From Firmicutes bacterium HGW-Firmicutes-7 (GTDB lineage: Bacteria > Bacillota > Clostridia > Lachnospirales > Vallitaleaceae), in the NCBI GenBank assembly GCA_002841375.1, contig PGZO01000010.1, forward strand, positions 48,699 through 112,698: a stretch of 64,000 nt of DNA, read 5' to 3'. Under the pieces are notes generated by a model. It saw only the letters and a list, made by a program, of their open reading frames with translations, was not told the origin of the DNA and did not search any database. Each line of letters begins with the position of its first letter. Positions within the stretch are counted from its first letter, which is position 1. Positions 1 through 10,348 of this stretch are shown piece by piece. The position numbers and the translations under genes were made by a program.

Positions 1-1
1 A

Positions 2-100
2 TTAAACATTGAAGATATTAGTAGTCTTCAAAAATCAAGAGAGTTACTTAAACACTTAATTAAGAAAGAAAAGGTTGAAGAATTTTCATTGAACTATTAA
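2..100 (+). CDS. fabD: Malonyl-CoA:ACP transacylase, C-terminal end only (partial)
   Basis: An open frame enters from the left edge and ends with TAA at 98-100. The 32 visible residues include [11 protein letters not shown] followed by a short helix, which resembles the usual FabD ending (an N-(V/I)-E-D-x-x-S-L pattern). It lies directly upstream of fabG, the normal operon position for fabD. Only the tail is visible, so no catalytic residue can be checked and the call rests on this short motif plus context. Confidence 0.6.
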   Translation, partial: LNIEDISSLQKSRELLKHLIKKEKVEEFSLNY

Positions 101-131
101 AAAGGAAAATGAATTGGAGGCATATAGAACT

Positions 132-872
132 ATGGTTGAAAAAAAAGTAGCCCTTGTAACAGGAGCTAATACCGGTATTGGAAAAGAAATTGCGCTTACA
201 CTGGCTACAGAAGGATATCTTGTAATTGTAAATTATTTATTTAATGAAGATAAAGCACAAGAGGTTAAATTAGAAATTGAAAATAAAGGTGGTCAATGTC
301 ATTTACAATATGGTGATGTGAGCGATTTTAAAATAGCAGAAGAAATGATGGCAGAAGTTTTCAATACTTTTGGGAGGTTAGATGTATTAGTAAATAATGC
401 AGGTATAACTAGAGATCAATTGGTATTAAGAATGACTGAAGATGATTTTGATGATGTAATTCGAGTTAACTTAAAGGGGACATTTAATTGTATAAAAGGT
501 GCTTCTAAAAAAATGTTGAAGCAACGATTTGGAAAAATTATTAATATGTCGTCTGTTGTGGGAATTATGGGCAACGTTGGACAATGTAACTACTCAGCAT
601 CAAAGGCAGGCGTTATTGGATTGACGAAGTCATTGGCACGTGAATTTGCGCCAAGAAATATTCAAGTTAATGCAATTGCACCAGGGTTTATTGAAACAGA
701 TATGACAGATAAAATTCCAGAAAAAATTAAAGAAGAAATGATAAGTGGAATTCCTCTTCAAAGAATGGGAAAACCAGAAGATATTGCAAACATAGTTGCA
801 TTTTTAGCATCAGATAAAGCTAATTATATTACGGGTCAAATTATACAAGTCGATGGCGGCATGACAATGTAA
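132..872 (+). CDS. fabG: 3-oxoacyl-ACP reductase FabG
   Basis: NADPH-dependent reduction of 3-oxoacyl-ACP in the elongation cycle. The protein is a classical short-chain dehydrogenase: TGANTGIG nucleotide motif near residue 10, NNAG near 87, catalytic Ser in NMSSVVG, YSASK for the Tyr/Lys pair, and a GG-MTM C-terminal end typical of FabG. The residue after strand beta-2 is Asn (VNYLFN) rather than Asp, in keeping with NADPH. An upstream in-frame TTG at 114 overlaps the GGAGG ribosome site (116-120), so ATG 132 is preferred although its spacing is slightly long. The length of 246 residues is normal for the family. Confidence 0.93.
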   Translation: MVEKKVALVTGANTGIGKEIALTLATEGYLVIVNYLFNEDKAQEVKLEIENKGGQCHLQYGDVSDFKIAEEMMAEVFNTFGRLDVLVNNAGITRDQLVLRMTEDDFDDVIRVNLKGTFNCIKGASKKMLKQRFGKIINMSSVVGIMGNVGQCNYSASKAGVIGLTKSLAREFAPRNIQVNAIAPGFIETDMTDKIPEKIKEEMISGIPLQRMGKPEDIANIVAFLASDKANYITGQIIQVDGGMTM

Positions 873-901
873 ATTAAGGAGCACGCTTAAGGAGGAATAA
901 A

Positions 902-2137
902 ATGCGTAAAAGAGTAGTAGTAACGGGACTTGGGGTAATATCTCCAGCGGGTAATACAGTAGATGAGTTTTGGAGTAATTTACGACAAGGAGTATGTGGA
1001 ATAGGTTTAACTACCGCATTTGATACAACAGAGTTTGATTCGAAGGTATCTGGTGAAGTGAAAAATTTTGATGAAAAACAATATATGGATAGAAAAATTG
1101 CAAAGCGTATGGATAGATTTTCTCATTTTGCAGTTGCAGCATCCAAAGAAGCAATAGAAATGTCGGGATTAGATCTAGAATCAGAAGATTTAACTAGAAT
1201 TGGTGTTATTATTGGATCAGGAATTGGAAGCTTAGGAACGATTGAAATTGAAGAACAGAAACTGATAGAAAAAGGACCAAGTAAAATATCTCCGATGCTT
1301 ATCCCAAAAATTATTTCTAATATTGCTGCTGGAAATGTTGCAATTAGATTTGGATTAAAAGGTATGTGTACATGTGTAGTGACAGCATGTGCTAGTGGAA
1401 CAAATTCAATTGGAGATGCATTTAGGGCTATTCAATATGGAACAGCAGATGTTATGGTAGCTGGTGGAACTGAAAGTAGTATTTGTCCATTAGGAATTGC
1501 TGGATTCACATCCTTAACAGCACTTTCGACAACAGAAGATCCATTAAAAGCGTCAAGGCCATTTGACAAAAACAGAAATGGGTTTGTTTTAGGAGAAGGA
1601 TCAGGAATTTTAGTACTCGAGGAATTAGAGCACGCATTAAATAGAGGGGCAACTATTTTAGCTGAAGTTAGTGGTTATGGAGCGACGTGCGATGCGTTTC
1701 ATATTACATCTCCGTCACCTGATGGAGAAGGCGCTGCAAGATGTATGGAATTAGCAATTAAAGATGGGGATGTTTCCAAGGAAGACATTTCGTATATTAA
1801 TGCTCATGGTACAAGTACAGAATACAATGATAAGTTTGAAACACTTGCAATTAAAGCTGTTTTTGGAGAACATGCATATAAAATACCAATAAGTTCAACG
1901 AAATCAATGACGGGGCATCTGCTTGGTGCAGCAGGAGGTATAGAAGCAATTGCTTGTGTAAAATCAATTGTTGATAATTATGTACATCCTACAATAGGGT
2001 ATGAAACACCAGACTCCGAATGTGACCTTGACTATGTTCCAAATGTTGGAAGAGAAGTTGAAGTAAACTACGCCTTAACAAATTCATTAGGCTTTGGTGG
2101 CCACAACGCAACATTAGTATTTAAAAAATATAAGTAG
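902..2137 (+). CDS. fabF: Beta-ketoacyl-ACP synthase II FabF
   Basis: Condenses malonyl-ACP with acyl-ACP to extend fatty acids by two carbons. All three catalytic residues of the thiolase fold are visible: Cys163 in VTACASG, His in NAHGTST and His in [10 protein letters not shown]. The C-terminal [10 protein letters not shown] glycine-rich motif is also present. The length of 411 residues matches FabF. It starts 29 bases after fabG with GGAGG well placed before ATG 902, and is followed 14 bases later by accB. A paralogue with the same triad lies at 17852-19111. Confidence 0.95.
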   Translation: MRKRVVVTGLGVISPAGNTVDEFWSNLRQGVCGIGLTTAFDTTEFDSKVSGEVKNFDEKQYMDRKIAKRMDRFSHFAVAASKEAIEMSGLDLESEDLTRIGVIIGSGIGSLGTIEIEEQKLIEKGPSKISPMLIPKIISNIAAGNVAIRFGLKGMCTCVVTACASGTNSIGDAFRAIQYGTADVMVAGGTESSICPLGIAGFTSLTALSTTEDPLKASRPFDKNRNGFVLGEGSGILVLEELEHALNRGATILAEVSGYGATCDAFHITSPSPDGEGAARCMELAIKDGDVSKEDISYINAHGTSTEYNDKFETLAIKAVFGEHAYKIPISSTKSMTGHLLGAAGGIEAIACVKSIVDNYVHPTIGYETPDSECDLDYVPNVGREVEVNYALTNSLGFGGHNATLVFKKYK

Positions 2138-2151
2138 TTAAAGGAGAAGGT

Positions 2152-2610
2152 ATGGAGACTGGAGAAATAAAAGAATTAATACAAGCACTTAAAGACTCAG
2201 AATATAGTTATATAGAAATAAAACATGAAGGTAGTCAAATAATTCTTAGCAAAGAAGCAGTATCGGTTACTACTTCTAAAAATGCTATCGCTCATGGCGT
2301 TGAGGCATCAGTAAGTACAAAGACTGAAAATATTATAGAAACGGCAGTGATAGACAATGACTCAACCTGTCATATTGTTAAATCACCGATCGTTGGGACT
2401 TTCTATTCTTCATCAAGCCCAGAAAATCCTCCATTTGTTAAAAAAGGCCATAAGGTTAAAAAGGGCGATACCCTTTGTATTATTGAAGCAATGAAGCTAA
2501 TGAATGAAATTGACGCAGATGTTGAAGGTGAAGTCGTAGAAATCCTTATTTGCAATGAAGAAGTTGTTGAATATAATCAACCATTGTTTAAGATTAAGGT
2601 AACGACATAA
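2152..2610 (+). CDS. accB: Biotin carboxyl carrier protein of acetyl-CoA carboxylase
   Basis: Carries carboxybiotin between AccC and AccD-AccA. A short N-terminal helix ([18 protein letters not shown]) and a variable linker of about 45 residues precede the biotinyl domain (about residues 75-152). The biotinylated lysine is Lys115 in the invariant EAMKLMNE motif, and the SPIVGTFY strand marks the domain start. The length is typical. A clear AAGGAG site precedes ATG. Its place between fabF and fabZ is the common clostridial order. Confidence 0.95.
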   Translation: METGEIKELIQALKDSEYSYIEIKHEGSQIILSKEAVSVTTSKNAIAHGVEASVSTKTENIIETAVIDNDSTCHIVKSPIVGTFYSSSSPENPPFVKKGHKVKKGDTLCIIEAMKLMNEIDADVEGEVVEILICNEEVVEYNQPLFKIKVTT

Positions 2611-2631
2611 TAGAAAGGTAGGTAGAAGAGT

Positions 2632-3057
2632 ATGTTAACGATTAACGATATTAAAAAAATAATTCCACATAGAGCACCATTTTTATTAATAGATAAGGTG
2701 GAAGAAATAGTTCCTGGCGAAAAAGCGATTGCCTATAAAAATGTTACCTTTAACGAGTATTTTTTTGAAGGGCATTTTCCACAGGAACCCGTTATGCCAG
2801 GCGTGCTTATAATTGAAGCACTAGCTCAAACAGGTGCAGTAGCTATTTTATCACTGGAAGAGTTAAAGGGCAAAATTGCCTATTTTGGCGGCATAAAAAA
2901 CGCTAGATTTAGAGATAAAGTTATACCAGGAGATGTTCTAAGACTTGAAGTAGAAATTATTAAAAGAAGAGGGCCTATTGGTGTTGGGAAAGCAACTGCA
3001 ACAGTAGATGGAAAAGTTGTAACTGAATGTGAATTAACTTTTGTAGTTGGTGAATAA
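2632..3057 (+). CDS. fabZ: 3-hydroxyacyl-ACP dehydratase FabZ
   Basis: Removes water from 3-hydroxyacyl-ACP to give trans-2-enoyl-ACP. The hot-dog fold signature is complete: [12 protein letters not shown] at the N-terminus, the catalytic His in [16 protein letters not shown], and the acidic residue in IEALAQTGA. At 141 residues it is a normal FabZ and not the longer FabA. No separate enoyl-ACP reductase is visible in the operon portion within the window. Confidence 0.95.
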   Translation: MLTINDIKKIIPHRAPFLLIDKVEEIVPGEKAIAYKNVTFNEYFFEGHFPQEPVMPGVLIIEALAQTGAVAILSLEELKGKIAYFGGIKNARFRDKVIPGDVLRLEVEIIKRRGPIGVGKATATVDGKVVTECELTFVVGE

Positions 3058-3067
3058 GGAGATTTGT

Positions 3068-4417
3068 ATGTTAAATAAAATATTAATTGCAAATAGAGGG
3101 GAAATTGCTGTAAGAATTATTCGAGCATGTAGAGAGCTTGGCATTCAGACAGTGGCAGTTTACTCAGAAGCCGATCGAGAGTCTTTACATACTCAGCTAG
3201 CTGATGAAGCCATATGTATTGGTCCTGCAAAGGCAAGTGAAAGTTATTTAGATATTAAAAGAATAATTAGCGCTACATTAGCTACAAAGGCAGATGCGAT
3301 ACATCCTGGCTTTGGGTTTCTATCTGAAAACCCAAAATTTGCAAAAATTTGTGAAGAGAGTTGTATTACATTTATTGGACCAAGTTCAGAAATGATAGAA
3401 AATATGGGAAATAAATCAAAAGCAAGAGAAACGATGAAAAAAGCTGGAATTCCAATTATACCAGGTTCGGATGGGGTATTAAAGGATATTAAAGAAGCTA
3501 AAAAATTAGCAAAACGTATAGGTTACCCCGTAATTATTAAGGCGTCATCTGGTGGTGGAGGAAAGGGCATGAGAGTTGCAAACAGGGAAGAAGACCTTTC
3601 TAGCAACTTCTTAATGGCTCAAAAGGAAGCAAAAGCATCTTTTAATGATGATTCAATGTATATGGAAAAGTATGTTGTCAATCCTAAACATATAGAGTTT
3701 CAAATTTTAGGAGACAAACAAGGCAACATAATTCATTTAGGTGAAAGAGATTGTTCCATCCAAAGAAGACACCAAAAAGTAATGGAGGAAGCCCCTTCAG
3801 CTACGATTGATGATACACTTAGAAAGAAAATGGGCGAGGTGGCTGTTAAGGCTGCAAAAGCGATTCATTATTATAATGCAGGAACTGTAGAGTTCTTATT
3901 AGCTGAAAATGGAGAGTTTTATTTCATGGAAATGAATACTCGTATTCAAGTAGAACATCCAATAACAGAAATGATTACGGGTATTGATTTGATTAAAAAG
4001 CAAATAGAAATTGCTGCAGGAAAACCGCTTAATATTAGGCAAAAGGATGTAATCATTAAAGGGCATTCAATTGAATGTCGTATCAATGCTGAAAATCCAT
4101 CTAAAGGATTTAGACCATCACCAGGAAAGATTACTAATTTACATTTACCAGGTGGTAATGGGGTTAGAATTGATAGTGCTATTTATTATGGTTACGATGT
4201 ACCTCCAAACTATGATTCTATGTTAGCCAAACTAATAGTTTATGGTAAAGATCGAGAAGAAGCAATTGCAAAAATGAATAGCGCAATTGGAGAATTTATC
4301 ATTGAAGGTATTGATACAAATATAGAATTTCAATATGAAATTCTTCAGAACGAAGATTTTATTAAAGGTATATATAACACAGGTTTTATAGAAAACCTAG
4401 CAAAAGGTGTTGAATAA
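3068..4417 (+). CDS. accC: Biotin carboxylase subunit of acetyl-CoA carboxylase
   Basis: Uses ATP and bicarbonate to carboxylate biotin on AccB. The protein has the [13 protein letters not shown]-terminus, the ATP-grasp glycine loop [12 protein letters not shown], and the catalytic region [14 protein letters not shown]. The length of 449 residues is normal. ATG 3068 is preferred over an upstream TTG at 3047 because GGAG lies just before it at 3058-3061; the longer reading would overlap fabZ. The stop is two bases before accD, consistent with translational coupling. Confidence 0.95.
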   Translation: MLNKILIANRGEIAVRIIRACRELGIQTVAVYSEADRESLHTQLADEAICIGPAKASESYLDIKRIISATLATKADAIHPGFGFLSENPKFAKICEESCITFIGPSSEMIENMGNKSKARETMKKAGIPIIPGSDGVLKDIKEAKKLAKRIGYPVIIKASSGGGGKGMRVANREEDLSSNFLMAQKEAKASFNDDSMYMEKYVVNPKHIEFQILGDKQGNIIHLGERDCSIQRRHQKVMEEAPSATIDDTLRKKMGEVAVKAAKAIHYYNAGTVEFLLAENGEFYFMEMNTRIQVEHPITEMITGIDLIKKQIEIAAGKPLNIRQKDVIIKGHSIECRINAENPSKGFRPSPGKITNLHLPGGNGVRIDSAIYYGYDVPPNYDSMLAKLIVYGKDREEAIAKMNSAIGEFIIEGIDTNIEFQYEILQNEDFIKGIYNTGFIENLAKGVE

Positions 4418-4419
4418 TC

Positions 4420-5265
4420 ATGGCGAATGTATTTCGTAAGACTCAATATGTTAAGATTCCTACAAAACAAGTAATTCAGCCAAACATTCCAAATGATATA
4501 TGGGTAAAATGTGATTTATGTGGGGAAATTATTTATAAGGACGACTTTCATAGTAATAATAAGACCTGTATAAAGTGCGAGAAAAACTTTAGATTAGATG
4601 CCTTTGGAAGAGTTGGAATAATTATTGATGAAGGTACCTTTGTTGAAAATAATCTGGAGGTTATTACAAAAAATGTATTAAACTTTCCAAATTATGAGAA
4701 AAAGCTTGAAGGACTTCAAGAAAGTACTGGACTTATAGAGGGCGTTGTTACTGGAATTGGAGAAATAAACGGACATAAGGTTGCATTAGGTGTTATGGAC
4801 AGTCGATTTCTTATGGGAAGTATGGGCGCTGCAGTAGGAGAGAAGATTACGCGTCTTATTGAGGAAGCAACATTAGAAAAGCTTCCTTTAATTATTTTTA
4901 CTGCATCAGGTGGGGCTAGAATGCAGGAGGGTATAATATCTCTTATGCAAATGGCAAAAACCGCGGCTGCAATAGGTAGGCACAGCGAAAGTGGTGGTCT
5001 TTATATTACAGTATTAACAGATCCTACAACCGGTGGCGTAACAGCAAGCTTTGCAATGCTCGGAGATATAATTTTGGCAGAACCAGGAAGTTTAATTGGT
5101 TTTGCAGGACCTAGAGTAATTAAGCAAACGATTAAACAAGATCTTCCAGAGGGGTTTCAAAGAGCTGAATTTCTATTAGCGCATGGTTTTGTTGATAAAA
5201 TTGTTAAAAGAAATGATATGAAGGAAACGCTATGTAAAATTATTAAGCTTCATGGTATAATCTAG
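4420..5265 (+). CDS. accD: Acetyl-CoA carboxylase carboxyltransferase beta subunit
   Basis: Together with AccA transfers CO2 from carboxybiotin to acetyl-CoA. A four-cysteine zinc ribbon (CDLCGEI ... CIKCEKNF, about residues 31-53) precedes the crotonase-type domain with [11 protein letters not shown] and [16 protein letters not shown], both family hallmarks. The ATG follows the accC stop by two bases and has only a weak ribosome site (AAAGGTG), so translation probably depends on accC. The length of 281 residues is normal. Confidence 0.94.
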   Translation: MANVFRKTQYVKIPTKQVIQPNIPNDIWVKCDLCGEIIYKDDFHSNNKTCIKCEKNFRLDAFGRVGIIIDEGTFVENNLEVITKNVLNFPNYEKKLEGLQESTGLIEGVVTGIGEINGHKVALGVMDSRFLMGSMGAAVGEKITRLIEEATLEKLPLIIFTASGGARMQEGIISLMQMAKTAAAIGRHSESGGLYITVLTDPTTGGVTASFAMLGDIILAEPGSLIGFAGPRVIKQTIKQDLPEGFQRAEFLLAHGFVDKIVKRNDMKETLCKIIKLHGII

Positions 5266-5310
5266 TAAACAGTAATAAGTAATTGGATTTAGAAAAAAGG
5301 TGGTTATAAA

Positions 5311-6093
5311 ATGTTGGCATGGGAAAAGGTTCAAAAAGCTAGAAGGATAGATCGTCCAACAAGTATAGATTATATTGAGAAAATTGTTGAAGATTTCATT
5401 GAGTTTCATGGAGATAGACTTTATGAAGACGATCATGCAATTATAGGTGGAATAGGAAGAATCGGTTCTATCAATGTAACCGTAATAGCCCAAGAAAAAG
5501 GAAAAAATACAACGGATAAGGTAATGAGGAATTTTGCTATGCCTAATCCCGAAGGATATAGAAAAGCACTTAGGCTTATGAAACAGGCGGAGAAGTTTAA
5601 TCGACCTATTATATGCTTTGTTGACACACCGGGTGCATATCCTGGTATTGGTGCTGAAGAAAGAGGACAGGGAGAAGCCATTGCAAGAAACCTGTTAGAA
5701 ATGTCAAAACTTAAAGTACCCATTATTTCCATAATTATTGGAGAAGGTGGAAGTGGTGGCGCGTTAGCCCTTGCAGTTGCAGATGAAGTATGGATGTTAG
5801 AGAACGCTATATACTCTATTCTTTCACCAGAAGGCTATGCTAGTATTTTATACAAGGATAGTAGTAAAGCGAAAGAAATTGCAGATGAAATGAAACTGAC
5901 CGCAGAGGATTTATTGGAACTAGGTGTTGTCGATCGAATCATTAAGGAACCATTAGATGGTGCGCATGTAAGCTTTAATCCAATCGCAAAGGGTCTTAAA
6001 GAACTTTTAATAGAGCATTTAACTGAATTACAAGCAATTGAAACAAATGAACTAATTGGAAAGAGATATGATAAATTTAGAAAATTTTATTAA
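5311..6093 (+). CDS. accA: Acetyl-CoA carboxylase carboxyltransferase alpha subunit
   Basis: Partner of AccD in malonyl-CoA formation. Visible motifs are the [15 protein letters not shown]-terminal region, [18 protein letters not shown] and [12 protein letters not shown] with the following SILSPEG, all characteristic of AccA. It is a short AccA (260 residues) lacking the longer N-terminal extension of proteobacterial forms, as is common in Clostridia. It is the last gene of the operon and is followed by a bidirectional terminator shared with the converging larB. Confidence 0.94.
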   Translation: MLAWEKVQKARRIDRPTSIDYIEKIVEDFIEFHGDRLYEDDHAIIGGIGRIGSINVTVIAQEKGKNTTDKVMRNFAMPNPEGYRKALRLMKQAEKFNRPIICFVDTPGAYPGIGAEERGQGEAIARNLLEMSKLKVPIISIIIGEGGSGGALALAVADEVWMLENAIYSILSPEGYASILYKDSSKAKEIADEMKLTAEDLLELGVVDRIIKEPLDGAHVSFNPIAKGLKELLIEHLTELQAIETNELIGKRYDKFRKFY

Positions 6094-6148
6094 CATATTG
6101 CGTCACTTAAGTGAAGCAAATGAAGCTGTATCATTGACTACTTAGATA

Positions 6149-6192
6149 AAAAAACGCCTAAAGGACTTTTACCTTATAGGCGTTAAATTTTT
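6149..6192. terminator. Bidirectional intrinsic terminator between accA and larB
   Basis: Inverted repeat AACGCCTAAAGG (6153-6164) against CCTT-A-TAGGCGTT (6172-6184), with a T run on the right (ATTTTTG) and an A run on the left (ATAAAAAAA). It can therefore stop transcripts from either side. The two flanking genes converge here. Confidence 0.85.
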
Positions 6193-6244
6193 GTCTAAAT
6201 ATAATTGGAAATACCCATAGAAGCATTAAGATAAATGTCAATAG

Positions 6245-6991
6245 TTATAGATGATTAATTTGACTTGCATTATAAGCTGCACCAAAACCATTATCAATAT
6301 TTACAACACTTACACCACTTGCACAGCTGTTTAACATAGAAAGCAAAGCAGAAAGCCCATTGAAATTAGCACCATAGCCTACACTGGTGGGAACAGCAAT
6401 TATAGGTTGGCTAAGAAGGCCGCCCATAACACTAGCGAGGGCCCCTTCCATACCAGCTATAACAATAACAACTTTTGATTTTTTAATTTCTTCAAGACGT
6501 GCAAAGAGTCTATGAATACCTGCTACACCAACATCCGTAAATACCTGAACCTTATTGCCTAAAATAAGTGCAGTTTCTCTCGCTTCTTCTACAACAGGGA
6601 TATCAGATGTTCCAGCTGCAACGATTGAAATGATTCCTTCAGCTTGTGTTATTGGCTTCACCCGAATAGTTATGACTCTTCCGAGTTCATTATAGGCCAT
6701 ATCTGGATGCAGAGATTTTACTGCCTCATATATCTCTTTAGTTGCTCTAGTAGCAAGGACATTATTATTTCTAGTAATCATTACTTCCATAATTGATCTT
6801 ATTTGATTGATGGTTTTACCAGCACAATAAATAACCTCCGGATAGCCGACACGTAATTCTCTATGGTTATCAATCATAGCAAACCCAATATCTGTAAAGG
6901 GAAGCTCCGCAAACTTTTTTTTAGCCATGTCTAGTGTTATTTCATTATTCTTATAACCTTCTAATAATTGCTCAACTTCGGCAAGATTCAT
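6245..6991 (-). CDS. larB: LarB, nicotinic acid adenine dinucleotide carboxylase/hydrolase
   Basis: First enzyme of nickel-pincer nucleotide synthesis: it carboxylates the pyridine ring of NaAD and releases AMP. The C-terminal half has the PurE-like (AIR carboxylase) core with ARETALILG, VIVIAGMEGALASVMGGL and the IAVPTSVGYGANF segment that is diagnostic of LarB. The length of 248 residues fits. It lies three bases downstream of larE on the minus strand and is the last gene of the lar operon. Confidence 0.93.
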   Translation of the reverse strand: MNLAEVEQLLEGYKNNEITLDMAKKKFAELPFTDIGFAMIDNHRELRVGYPEVIYCAGKTINQIRSIMEVMITRNNNVLATRATKEIYEAVKSLHPDMAYNELGRVITIRVKPITQAEGIISIVAAGTSDIPVVEEARETALILGNKVQVFTDVGVAGIHRLFARLEEIKKSKVVIVIAGMEGALASVMGGLLSQPIIAVPTSVGYGANFNGLSALLSMLNSCASGVSVVNIDNGFGAAYNASQINHL

Positions 6992-6994
6992 AAG

Positions 6995-7801
6995 TCACAT
7001 CTCCTTTTCTATCGTCTTATTAAAAGAACCCATAAAATACCCAAGAACATCAACCGTAACATATGTATATCCGTACACTTGAAGCTGGTTACCAATTTTG
7101 TCAAGTAATGTGGTGTCAAATAAAGCAGTTCTGCTTTCGGGACCAACTTCAATTCTTGCAAGATTACCATGATGACGTACACGGACAGCCTTAAAACCTA
7201 GACTCATCATAAACAGTTCAGCAGCTTCAATTCTCTGTAAGTCTTCCAGATAAACGGATGTATCATAAGGCAATCTTGTCATTAGACATGCATAAGCAGG
7301 TTTATTCCAAGTAGGTAAGCCCAATTGATTTGACATAGCTCTAATATCTGCTTTCGTGTAGTTACAATCAAGAAGTGGGCTAAGGACGTTAAGTTCTTTC
7401 AGAGCAAGCATACCTGGGCGATAATCCTTTGTGTCATCAAAATTAGTGCCATCGCATACATATGAATAACCTTGAGCTTGAGCTAGAGAAAGAATTTGTT
7501 TAAAAATTATTTTTTTACATAAATAACAGCGGTCTTTAGGATTATTACGAATAGATGCATCGATACAGTCTAATTGAATGATCTCATGTTCAATAGCAAA
7601 TTGATGAACAAACGCTTTTGCTTCTTGGACTTCCCAAGCAGGAATATACGGAGATTGTACGGTTACAGCCTTTACGTTATTTCCAAGAGCTTCTTTTGCA
7701 GCTTTAAGTAAAAAGGTACTATCAACGCCACCAGAAAATGCAATAACAATTTTCCCTTTTCCCTTTAAGTAACTTAATAGGTCTAGGTATTTTTGGTTCA
7801 T
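6995..7801 (-). CDS. larE: LarE, ATP-dependent sacrificial or cluster-dependent sulfur transferase
   Basis: Adenylates and thiolates the pyridinium dicarboxylate mononucleotide. The PP-loop motif SGGVDS is at residues 23-28. Three cysteines stand where cluster-type LarE proteins have them: Cys92 and Cys95 (RCYLCKK) and Cys172 (ACLMTR). This pattern suggests a [4Fe-4S] LarE that can turn over, and not the single-cysteine sacrificial form. ATG 7801 is preferred to an upstream in-frame ATG at 7828 because AGGAGG lies just before it; the larC stop lies one base away. Confidence 0.93.
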   Translation of the reverse strand: MNQKYLDLLSYLKGKGKIVIAFSGGVDSTFLLKAAKEALGNNVKAVTVQSPYIPAWEVQEAKAFVHQFAIEHEIIQLDCIDASIRNNPKDRCYLCKKIIFKQILSLAQAQGYSYVCDGTNFDDTKDYRPGMLALKELNVLSPLLDCNYTKADIRAMSNQLGLPTWNKPAYACLMTRLPYDTSVYLEDLQRIEAAELFMMSLGFKAVRVRHHGNLARIEVGPESRTALFDTTLLDKIGNQLQVYGYTYVTVDVLGYFMGSFNKTIEKEM

Positions 7802-7802
7802 C

Positions 7803-9041
7803 TTATACCTCCTGCTCAAGTAAAACATTTAATTCGGAGTATAATTTTTTAATGGGTATATTGAATTTTTTTGCGATCAACGCACACTCTTCATATTCAA
7901 ATTTAGAACTTACTAGGCAATCATTGAAGAAGCCCTTCTTCACAGTAATATAACCATAAGGCGTCATTACTTTTTCAAACTTCCTTATTAATTCTGTCTT
8001 TTCAATAGGATAGGTTCTTAAACCAAGAGATGTCGTTTCTCGAAAAATAATGGTTTTTACAGCGTTAAGCTTACTTTGTTCCACTAAAATACTCAGCATA
8101 ACAGCCGGTCTACCTTTTTTCATAATAATATTGGTTTTGTAAACATCTCTAGCGCCAACTTCAAAGAGAAGGTTTTCAATATAATTATAAAATTCCGGAT
8201 TCATATCATCTATGTTTGTTTCTACTATTATTTGTCTATCGTCTTCTTGATCTTGGGTTTCTGCAAGAAAAACTCTTAATAAATTTGGAATAGTAAAGTC
8301 TTTCGTTCCTAACCCACATCCAATCTTAACAATTGAAAAGGCCATTTTATCGTCATAAGCTTCAACAATGGCCTTGAGTATTGCTGCACCAGTAGGGGTA
8401 GTAGTTTCACTGTTAACACGACCAAGGTGTACGGGAACATCTTTTAGTATTTCAGCAGTCGCAGGAGCAGGTACAGGGATAAGTCCATGGGCACATTTTA
8501 CAAATCCACCACCTAATTCTACGGTAGAGCTCATTATTTTATTCACATCAAGGGCATGAATACAAATAGCCGTTCCTACTATATCCACAATGGAATCAAC
8601 AGCACCAACTTCATGAAAATGAACTTCATCAAGTGGTTTGTTATGAACTTTTGCTTCTGCTCGAGCAACTTCCATAAATATTTTCATACTAAGTGCTTTA
8701 ACGTCAATGGATAAAGTGCTCTCATTAATGATAGATTGGATCATAGATAGATTTCTATGCTCATGACTACAATTATGTACGTGTTCAAATTGGGAGGGTT
8801 CGTTATGCATATGATCATGGTGCTTAACAGCGTGCTCATTTTCATGGATAATCACATCTACCTTAGTACCTGTTATACCCATTTTTTGCGCTTTATAAAT
8901 TTTTAAATCGAATTCATTTGCTATAGGTAATTTTTTTAATTCTCTAATGAGAAATTCAGGATCGACACCTAAATCCACTAACGCACCCAATGTCATATCC
9001 CCGCTTATTCCAGCAAAACAATTAAAGTACAGTAATTTCAT
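7803..9041 (-). CDS. larC: LarC, CTP-dependent nickel cyclometallase (full length)
   Basis: Inserts nickel into the pincer ligand in the last step of cofactor synthesis. The N-terminal LarC1 part starts YFNCFAGISGDMTLGAL and has FHEVGAVDSIVDIVG; a His-rich loop with 11 histidines (about residues 67-96) follows, presumably a nickel-binding tether. The C-terminal LarC2 part includes VETNIDDMNPEFY. Here both halves are one continuous frame, with no frameshift as in Lactiplantibacillus. Two ATG codons in tandem (9044 and 9041) follow GAGGAGG; the second has the better spacing. Confidence 0.95.
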   Translation of the reverse strand: MKLLYFNCFAGISGDMTLGALVDLGVDPEFLIRELKKLPIANEFDLKIYKAQKMGITGTKVDVIIHENEHAVKHHDHMHNEPSQFEHVHNCSHEHRNLSMIQSIINESTLSIDVKALSMKIFMEVARAEAKVHNKPLDEVHFHEVGAVDSIVDIVGTAICIHALDVNKIMSSTVELGGGFVKCAHGLIPVPAPATAEILKDVPVHLGRVNSETTTPTGAAILKAIVEAYDDKMAFSIVKIGCGLGTKDFTIPNLLRVFLAETQDQEDDRQIIVETNIDDMNPEFYNYIENLLFEVGARDVYKTNIIMKKGRPAVMLSILVEQSKLNAVKTIIFRETTSLGLRTYPIEKTELIRKFEKVMTPYGYITVKKGFFNDCLVSSKFEYEECALIAKKFNIPIKKLYSELNVLLEQEV

Positions 9042-9063
9042 CATAAACCTCCTCGAATAAAAG

Positions 9064-9097
9064 CAACACCAAGAAAGTTAACCCTTCTTGGTGTTTG
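9064..9097 (-). promoter_or_regulatory. Intra-operon hairpin between DUF3842 gene and larC
   Basis: Perfect 10-base inverted repeat ACACCAAGAA (9066-9075) and TTCTTGGTGT (9085-9094). On the minus strand it is followed by TGCTTTTATT, a weak U tract, then by the larC ribosome site. The DUF3842 stop codon is inside the loop. It may attenuate or process the message between the transporter half and the cofactor-synthesis half of the operon. Confidence 0.55.
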
Positions 9098-9500
9098 CTA
9101 ATTTCAGTATTTCATATACTGCGCTATCAATTAAATCATTTAAATTACTCGTTGCTGTTCCTGCAATGAGTACATTACATCTGTTTAGTGGTAGCAATAA
9201 TTTAACCGCCGAACTTGTAGAGACTGCAGTAGCAATATCAGCAGTGACTTCACCCATTAATGAATCTGTTATGATTATTGCGATGCTACCTACTATGACA
9301 TCAACCTTATTAGACATTACCTTGATGGCATTTTCACCAGTAGCGCCATAAAGTGCACCGGCCTTGATCATACCAGTTGTTGCAGTGGAATTCGTTCCTA
9401 AAGCGATGATTTCAATCAATTCGCTTCGCTCCTTTGTGAGCTTTTCTACAATTGCCTTACCAATACCGCCACCTTGACCATCAATGACTGCTACTTTCAA
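9078..9500 (-). CDS. DUF3842-family protein within the lar operon
   Basis: Short protein of 140 residues with an N-terminal Rossmann-like start, VAVIDGQGGGIGKAIVEKL, and repeated small-residue segments (TNSTATTGMIKAGA, IAGTATSN). I recognise it as DUF3842, which has no assigned biochemical function. It lies between the nickel transporter genes and larC on the same strand, which suggests a role in nickel handling or nucleotide-cofactor metabolism. GTNSTAT and GATGEN resemble nucleotide-contact loops, but this is inference. Confidence 0.7.
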   Translation of the reverse strand: MKVAVIDGQGGGIGKAIVEKLTKERSELIEIIALGTNSTATTGMIKAGALYGATGENAIKVMSNKVDVIVGSIAIIITDSLMGEVTADIATAVSTSSAVKLLLPLNRCNVLIAGTATSNLNDLIDSAVYEILKLANTKKG

Positions 9501-9586
9501 AAAATCCCCCCTAATTTATGCGTAATCGTATTGAAAAAATTATAGCATTTATCTTAAAACAAGTCCACATTTCAACATGGATAAGC

Positions 9587-10348
9587 TTAAAGCATATGCT
9601 TATATGTGCAAGTTGAACAATTTTGTATGCTCAAAGGAACTTCAAGATTACATAAGGTCATTAATGTTTCATCAGCAAGTAGATCAGTTGTCAATCCGTC
9701 CGCCATGATTTGACCATCTTTTAAAATTATTGTTCGCTCGCATAAATTAAATAACATATCAAGATCATGGGTAGCAATTATTTTAGGGTGATTAAAAGTA
9801 CTTAAAAGGTTGATTAAACGACGTCTTGACTTTGGGTCTAGCGCATTGGTCGGTTCATCTAGTATGAGTATATCAGGATGCATAGATAAAACAGAAGCAA
9901 TAGCTGCAGCACGTTTCTCACCACCAGAAAGCTTATAGGGTGCGCGGGTTTTTAAATGTAAAATACCTACGATTTCAAGTGCTTGTACAACTCTTTTCTC
10001 TACTTCATCCTCGTTTAGCTTATAATTTCGAGGACCGAAGGCCACATCGTCATAAACAGTTGTCATAAACAGCTGATCATCGGGATTTTGAAAAGCCAAT
10101 CCTATTTTTTCTCGAATATGTGGAAGGGTCTTTTTAGTTACTGGTAGACCACCAACAGAAATAGTCCCTTCATTAGGAAATAGTATGCCAAGAAGTAGCA
10201 ATAATAATGTGGACTTACCAGCTCCATTTGCCCCAATTATACCGATTGACTCTCTTTGTGATAAAGTGAAAGAAATATCTTTTAAGGCTTGATGGCCATC
10301 AGGATATATAAATGTAATGTTATTAGCTTCAATTTGATAATGGCTCAT
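9587..10348 (-). CDS. larO: Nickel ECF/ABC transporter ATPase (LarO/CbiO-like)
   Basis: Energises nickel (or cobalt) uptake with the LarQ and LarMN membrane proteins. Walker A GANGAGKST, the Q-loop FQNPDDQLF, signature LSGGEKR and Walker B ILILDEPTNALD are all present. The C-terminal end carries CSTCTY, a cysteine pair that could touch metal. Its start overlaps the end of larQ by four bases. Nickel as the substrate is inferred from the lar neighbours; by sequence alone it could be CbiO. Confidence 0.88.
   Translation of the reverse strand: MSHYQIEANNITFIYPDGHQALKDISFTLSQRESIGIIGANGAGKSTLLLLLLGILFPNEGTISVGGLPVTKKTLPHIREKIGLAFQNPDDQLFMTTVYDDVAFGPRNYKLNEDEVEKRVVQALEIVGILHLKTRAPYKLSGGEKRAAAIASVLSMHPDILILDEPTNALDPKSRRRLINLLSTFNHPKIIATHDLDMLFNLCERTIILKDGQIMADGLTTDLLADETLMTLCNLEVPLSIQNCSTCTYKHML

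Noticed and set aside
8761..8850. Frameshift site between LarC1 and LarC2 in the larC gene
   Set aside because: The larC gene at 7803-9041 is one continuous frame; no shift is needed.
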